From Chthoniobacter flavus (GTDB lineage: Bacteria; Verrucomicrobiota; Verrucomicrobiia; Chthoniobacterales; Chthoniobacteraceae), in contig CAMAUX010000022.1 in the NCBI GenBank assembly GCA_945861435.1, forward strand, positions 1 through 64,000: DNA of 64,000 nucleotides. Direction: 5' to 3'. Within the stretch, counting starts at the first letter, position 1, and each line of letters opens with the position of its first letter. Shown one piece after another: positions 60,618 through 64,000 of the stretch. Below the pieces are notes generated by a model. It was not told the DNA's origin and did no database searches. It saw only the letters and a program-made list of their open reading frames with translations. A program made the translations under genes and the position numbers.

Positions 60618-61765
60618 ACCGTCCCCTGCTCCTCGCCTGTGCCTCCCTGCTCTTGAGCGCACCCGTCTCCCCTCGTCTCCATGCGGCGGAACCGCTCGCG
60701 CGTGACGTCGCCAACATCTCCTTCCGCAACGAGCTCCAACTCTGCATCGACCGCGGGCTCGCATGGCTCAAGACCCAGCAGAAGCCGGAAGGACACTGGT
60801 CCACGCCGGATCATCCCGCGCTCACGTGCCTGCCTCTCATCGCATTCCACCGCGAACCCACGGGCCGATTCCGTTCTCCGAAACCTGAGTTTCTCGAAAA
60901 CGGCTACGCCTTTGTGCGCGGCCTCGTGAAGCCGGATGGCGGGATCTACGACCGCGGTCTCTCCAACTACAACACCTCACTCGCCCTCATGGCGTTGCTC
61001 ACCACGGACAACCCCAAGGACGAGCCCGTCATCACGCGCGCCCGCTCCTTCATCCTCCAACAGCAGGCGCGCGGAATGGCCGATGAATCCCTCGACGGCG
61101 GCATCGGCTACGGCCCTACCGGCGTGAGCCCAAAGCGCGCACACCCGGACCTCGACAACACCCTCATCTCTCTGGAAGCGCTGCGCGCCTACAAAGCCTC
61201 GCGCCCCAACGCGGAAACCAAGGATGACCTCAACTGGCAGGCCGCCATCGACTTCATCTCCCGCACTCAGAACCTCCCCAGTCACAATCCGAAAGCCAGC
61301 AAAGACCCGGAGAACAAGGGCGGCTTCGTCTACTACCCGGGCCACAGCAACGCCGACCCCGTCGACGGATCCAAGGCCCTCCGCAGCTACGGCTCCATGA
61401 GCTACGCCGGCCTCCTGAGCTTCATCTACGCCGACCTCAAGCGCGACGACACCCGCGTACTCGCGGCCCGCGAGTGGCTCTCCAAAAACTATTCCCTCGA
61501 CGAAAACCCCGGCATGGGACGCGCCGGCTTCTATTACTACCTCCACCTCATGGGCAAGGGCCTCAACGCCGTCGGCGAAGAACAACTCACCCTCGCAGAC
61601 GGCTCCAAAGTCGCATGGGCAAAGGCTCTCGCGCGCAAACTCCTCGACCTCCAGCAGGGCGACGGCTCATGGGTCAACGACTCCGGTCGCTGGATGGAAA
61701 AGGATCCCGTTCTCGTGACCTGCTACTGCCTCCTCACCCTCGAGACCCTCTACCACAAGCTCTGA
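60614..61765 (+). CDS. Secreted prenyltransferase/squalene-cyclase-fold (toroid) protein
   Basis: 383 residues from ATG 60614, with a signal peptide (residues 4-24). QW-type toroid repeats include QKPEGHWSTPDHPAL, DGGIYDRGLSNYNTSLAL, MSYAGLLSF and GDGSWVNDSGRWMEKD. It lacks the DxDD motif of true cyclases. It is a shorter relative of the paired proteins at 13021-16163 but without their N-terminal membrane anchor. Coupling to the YdjY gene suggests the two work together outside the cytoplasm. Confidence 0.85.
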   Translation: MNRPLLLACASLLLSAPVSPRLHAAEPLARDVANISFRNELQLCIDRGLAWLKTQQKPEGHWSTPDHPALTCLPLIAFHREPTGRFRSPKPEFLENGYAFVRGLVKPDGGIYDRGLSNYNTSLALMALLTTDNPKDEPVITRARSFILQQQARGMADESLDGGIGYGPTGVSPKRAHPDLDNTLISLEALRAYKASRPNAETKDDLNWQAAIDFISRTQNLPSHNPKASKDPENKGGFVYYPGHSNADPVDGSKALRSYGSMSYAGLLSFIYADLKRDDTRVLAAREWLSKNYSLDENPGMGRAGFYYYLHLMGKGLNAVGEEQLTLADGSKVAWAKALARKLLDLQQGDGSWVNDSGRWMEKDPVLVTCYCLLTLETLYHKL

Positions 61766-61920
61766 GAGAAGCCCGAGAGGCCCAACTCGCCCAGCCCCGG
61801 ACGCCCTCTTCCGCACCGTCTCCGGCGCATTCCCACGCGTCTTTCCACACGCATCCGGACCGCCCCGCCGGTTCGCAGTTCCAGCGAGCCAAGGGCATCC
61901 AATCCTCGGATCTGGAAACC

Positions 61921-63339
61921 TCAGGCCTTGAGAATCTCGCGCACCACCCGCGCCTCCTCCACCCCGGTGAGCCGCTGGTCGAGCCCTTGGTAACGGAAGG
62001 TAAGCCTGCGGTGGTCGATCCCCAACCGATCGAGGATCGTCGCGTTCAGATCCCGGATGTGCACGGGATTCTCGAGGATGTTGTAGGAGAAGTCGTCCGT
62101 CTTTCCGTACTCGAGCCCCGGCTGCACCCCGCCGCCCGCCAGCCATGTGGTGAAGCACCGACCGTGATGATCGCGTCCGTGATTGTCAGCGCTCAAGGCG
62201 CCCTGACTGTAGATCGTGCGCCCGAACTCACCGCCGCAAACCACGAGCGTGTCTTCAAGCATCCCGCGCTGCTTGAGGTCCTTGATGAGGCCCGCACAGG
62301 CTTGGTCGATGTCCTCGCACTGAAGACGCAGGTTCTTGGGAAGCGCCCCGTGCTGATCCCAACCCTGGTGGTAAATCTGCACAAAACGCACCCCCTGCTC
62401 CGCCATGCGCCGCGCCAGCAGGCAGTCGTACGCAAAGCTCCCGGGCCGCTTCACATCCGGCCCGTAAAGCGAGAGCACCGACTCCGGCTCCTTCGAAACA
62501 TCCACCACCTCCGGCACCGCCGTCTGCATGCGGAACGCCATCTCGTACTGTGAAACACGGGTCAGCGTCTCGGGATCGCCCGAGAGTTCGGCGTCCCCGC
62601 GGTTGAGCGCACCCAGCACGTCGAGCTGCGCCCGCCGGGACTCCCGGTCAAGTCCGTCCGGATTGGACAGGTGCAGCACCGGATCGCCGCCACTGCGGAA
62701 CTGGACCCCCTGGTGACGCGAGGGCAGGAAGCCGCTGCCCCACAGACGCGAGTACAGCGCCTGCTTCTGGCCACGCCCCTGCGCGATCATCACCACGAAC
62801 GCAGGCATGTTCGCATTCTCCGAGCCGAGCCCGTAGCTGAGCCATGCGCCCATGCTGGGACGCCCGGGTTGCTGCGCACCAGTGGCGATGTACGTGATCG
62901 CGGGGTCGTGGTTGATCGCCTCCGTGTGCACCGACTTGATGAGGGTGAGGTCGTCGATGATGGAGGCCGTGTGCGGCAGGATGTCCCCATTCACCCAGCG
63001 CCCCGACTGCCCAAACTGCTTGAACTCGAACATCGGCGCCACACAGGGGAACGCCTTCTGTCCGCTGGTCATCCCGGTGATGCGCTGCCCGTTGCGGATC
63101 GAGTCGGGAAGCTCTTTCCCATGCAGGTCCCGCATCGCCGGCTTGTAGTCGTACGTGTCGATGTGCGAAGGGCCGCCCGCGAGAAACAGGTAGATCAGCC
63201 TCTTCGCTTTGGGCGCAAAGTGCGGTCCCGGCACGGCGCCGGGGGCGGAACCAAACAAGCTGGGATCCACGAGACCGGAGAGCGCAGCGGCTCCCAATGC
63301 GGTGGCTGAGCGGGTGATGAAAGTGCGGCGGGGAAACAT
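61921..63339 (-). CDS. DUF1501 protein
   Basis: 472 residues. A Tat-like signal ([19 protein letters not shown], residues 4-22) is followed by the DUF1501 domain, which has an alkaline-phosphatase-like fold: [59 protein letters not shown] and [12 protein letters not shown]1501 genes are typically paired with DUF1553 (PSD1) genes in PVC bacteria. The partner begins upstream and runs off the window. The substrate is unknown and it lacks a sulfatase Cys signature. Confidence 0.93.
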   Translation of the reverse strand: MFPRRTFITRSATALGAAALSGLVDPSLFGSAPGAVPGPHFAPKAKRLIYLFLAGGPSHIDTYDYKPAMRDLHGKELPDSIRNGQRITGMTSGQKAFPCVAPMFEFKQFGQSGRWVNGDILPHTASIIDDLTLIKSVHTEAINHDPAITYIATGAQQPGRPSMGAWLSYGLGSENANMPAFVVMIAQGRGQKQALYSRLWGSGFLPSRHQGVQFRSGGDPVLHLSNPDGLDRESRRAQLDVLGALNRGDAELSGDPETLTRVSQYEMAFRMQTAVPEVVDVSKEPESVLSLYGPDVKRPGSFAYDCLLARRMAEQGVRFVQIYHQGWDQHGALPKNLRLQCEDIDQACAGLIKDLKQRGMLEDTLVVCGGEFGRTIYSQGALSADNHGRDHHGRCFTTWLAGGGVQPGLEYGKTDDFSYNILENPVHIRDLNATILDRLGIDHRRLTFRYQGLDQRLTGVEEARVVREILKA

Positions 63340-63411
63340 GGCTTCTGGGATGCGGCGGGTGAAATGAACGATTGGGGATCAGCGGCGGGGACGGCGCAGG
63401 AGAATGGGGCG

Positions 63412-64000
63412 CTAGGGCTTGGTGAGAAACTCGTCGAGGTTGAGAATGGTGTTCGCGACCACCGTCCACGCCGCATGCTCGTCGGCTGCCAGCGCGGCGT
63501 TCCGCGGCGACTCGCCAATCGCCAGCAACTGCTTGGCGCGCTCCGGTTGCTGCTGGAAACGGGCACGCTCGCGCTCGAGGAGTCCCGTGAGAAGCTGCTG
63601 CTCCGCCGCCCGCGGCTCGCGCCCCAGCGCGGACCGGATAGCAAAGGAGATGCGTTCGCCCGCCGTGGTTCCGCCCTCTATCAGCACGCGCTGTGCGAAC
63701 GCACGCCCGGCCTCGACAAACTGCGGGTCGTTGAGCGTGACAAGTGCCTGCAATGGCGTGTTGGTCCGGGACCGCCGGCCGGTGCACTTCTCCCGCGTCG
63801 TGGCATCGAACGTGGTCATCGATGGATGCGGCGAGGAACGCTTCCAGTACGTGTACATGGAGCGGCGATAGAGCTTCTCCCCTGAGTCCGGCGTGAACTT
63901 GGAGAGATTCGTATCCAGTGCCACCTCCTCCCAAATCCCCTTGGGCTGATAAGGCTTCACGCTCGGACCGCCGACTGCTGCGTTGAGCAGGCCCGACACC
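63412..64000 (-). CDS. DUF1553/PSD1 protein, partial (C-terminus only)
   Basis: The last about 196 residues of a DUF1553 protein; the rest lies beyond the right edge. Visible motifs are LYRRSMYTYWKRSSPHPSM, REKCTGRRSRTNTPLQAL and DPQFVEAGRAFAQRVL, typical of the C-terminal PSD1 domain. The stop at 63412 is 72 bp before the DUF1501 start, as expected for this pair. Confidence 0.9.
   Translation of the reverse strand, partial: VSGLLNAAVGGPSVKPYQPKGIWEEVALDTNLSKFTPDSGEKLYRRSMYTYWKRSSPHPSMTTFDATTREKCTGRRSRTNTPLQALVTLNDPQFVEAGRAFAQRVLIEGGTTAGERISFAIRSALGREPRAAEQQLLTGLLERERARFQQQPERAKQLLAIGESPRNAALAADEHAAWTVVANTILNLDEFLTKP

Overview
The window is about 64 kb of GC-rich chromosomal DNA that most resembles a member of Verrucomicrobiota (PVC superphylum). 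The reasons are a DUF1553/DUF1501 pair at the right end, several formylglycine-enzyme-like and squalene-cyclase-like toroid proteins, FHA- and Pro-rich Ser/Thr kinases with a membrane segment, a sigma factor/kinase pair, and many genes with no clear Shine-Dalgarno sequence. The taxonomic call is an inference from gene content. No rRNA, tRNA, insertion sequence, integrase or CRISPR array was seen.

Left part (1-16.2 kb): a broken hicA-like toxin gene; a SAM-domain/C-type-lectin-fold protein whose C-terminus looks like a diversity-generating-retroelement variable region; a histidine kinase/response regulator pair; a secreted protein built of two repeats; yacG; a membrane-anchored FGE-like protein; a Gfo/Idh/MocA oxidoreductase; a tiny Cys-rich lipoprotein and a P-II protein (glnB) with terminator; a 1004-residue FHA-kinase-TPR-LRR-like receptor; a small lipoprotein; and two nearly identical tandem copies of a membrane-anchored toroid protein.

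Middle part (16.3-41 kb) is mostly housekeeping. It holds a LOG-tlyA-nadK-EIIA operon with overlapping genes, aroF-sufE-tatD, a CYTH-hslO-tcdA operon, glycogen phosphorylase, a VTC-DUF4956-HlyD operon (putative polyphosphate polymerase with membrane partners), an EVE protein, mpl, trmL, an ABC-2-like membrane protein, an aldo/keto reductase, a TIM-barrel PEP-hydrolase-like protein, thyA-folA, an ABC ATPase and tgt.

Right part (41-64 kb): a small ribbon-helix-helix protein; secreted and Sel1 proteins; an Ntn-hydrolase (NAAA-like); DUF1232 and DUF445 proteins separated by a 7 x 9-bp minisatellite; a three-gene operon encoding a dynamin-like GTPase, a second P-loop GTPase and a C-terminally membrane-anchored protein; a divergent ECF-like sigma factor, 68-residue protein and membrane Ser/Thr kinase; citramalate synthase followed in the same frame by an M28 peptidase with no normal start codon; a class A PBP; trmD, an ABC ATPase, a YdjY-domain protein and a third toroid protein; then DUF1501 and a partial DUF1553.

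The most interesting items for follow-up are the two-GTPase/membrane-anchor operon (46.1-50.2 kb), the candidate variable protein at 414-1316, the VTC-DUF4956-HlyD operon, and the recently duplicated toroid genes.
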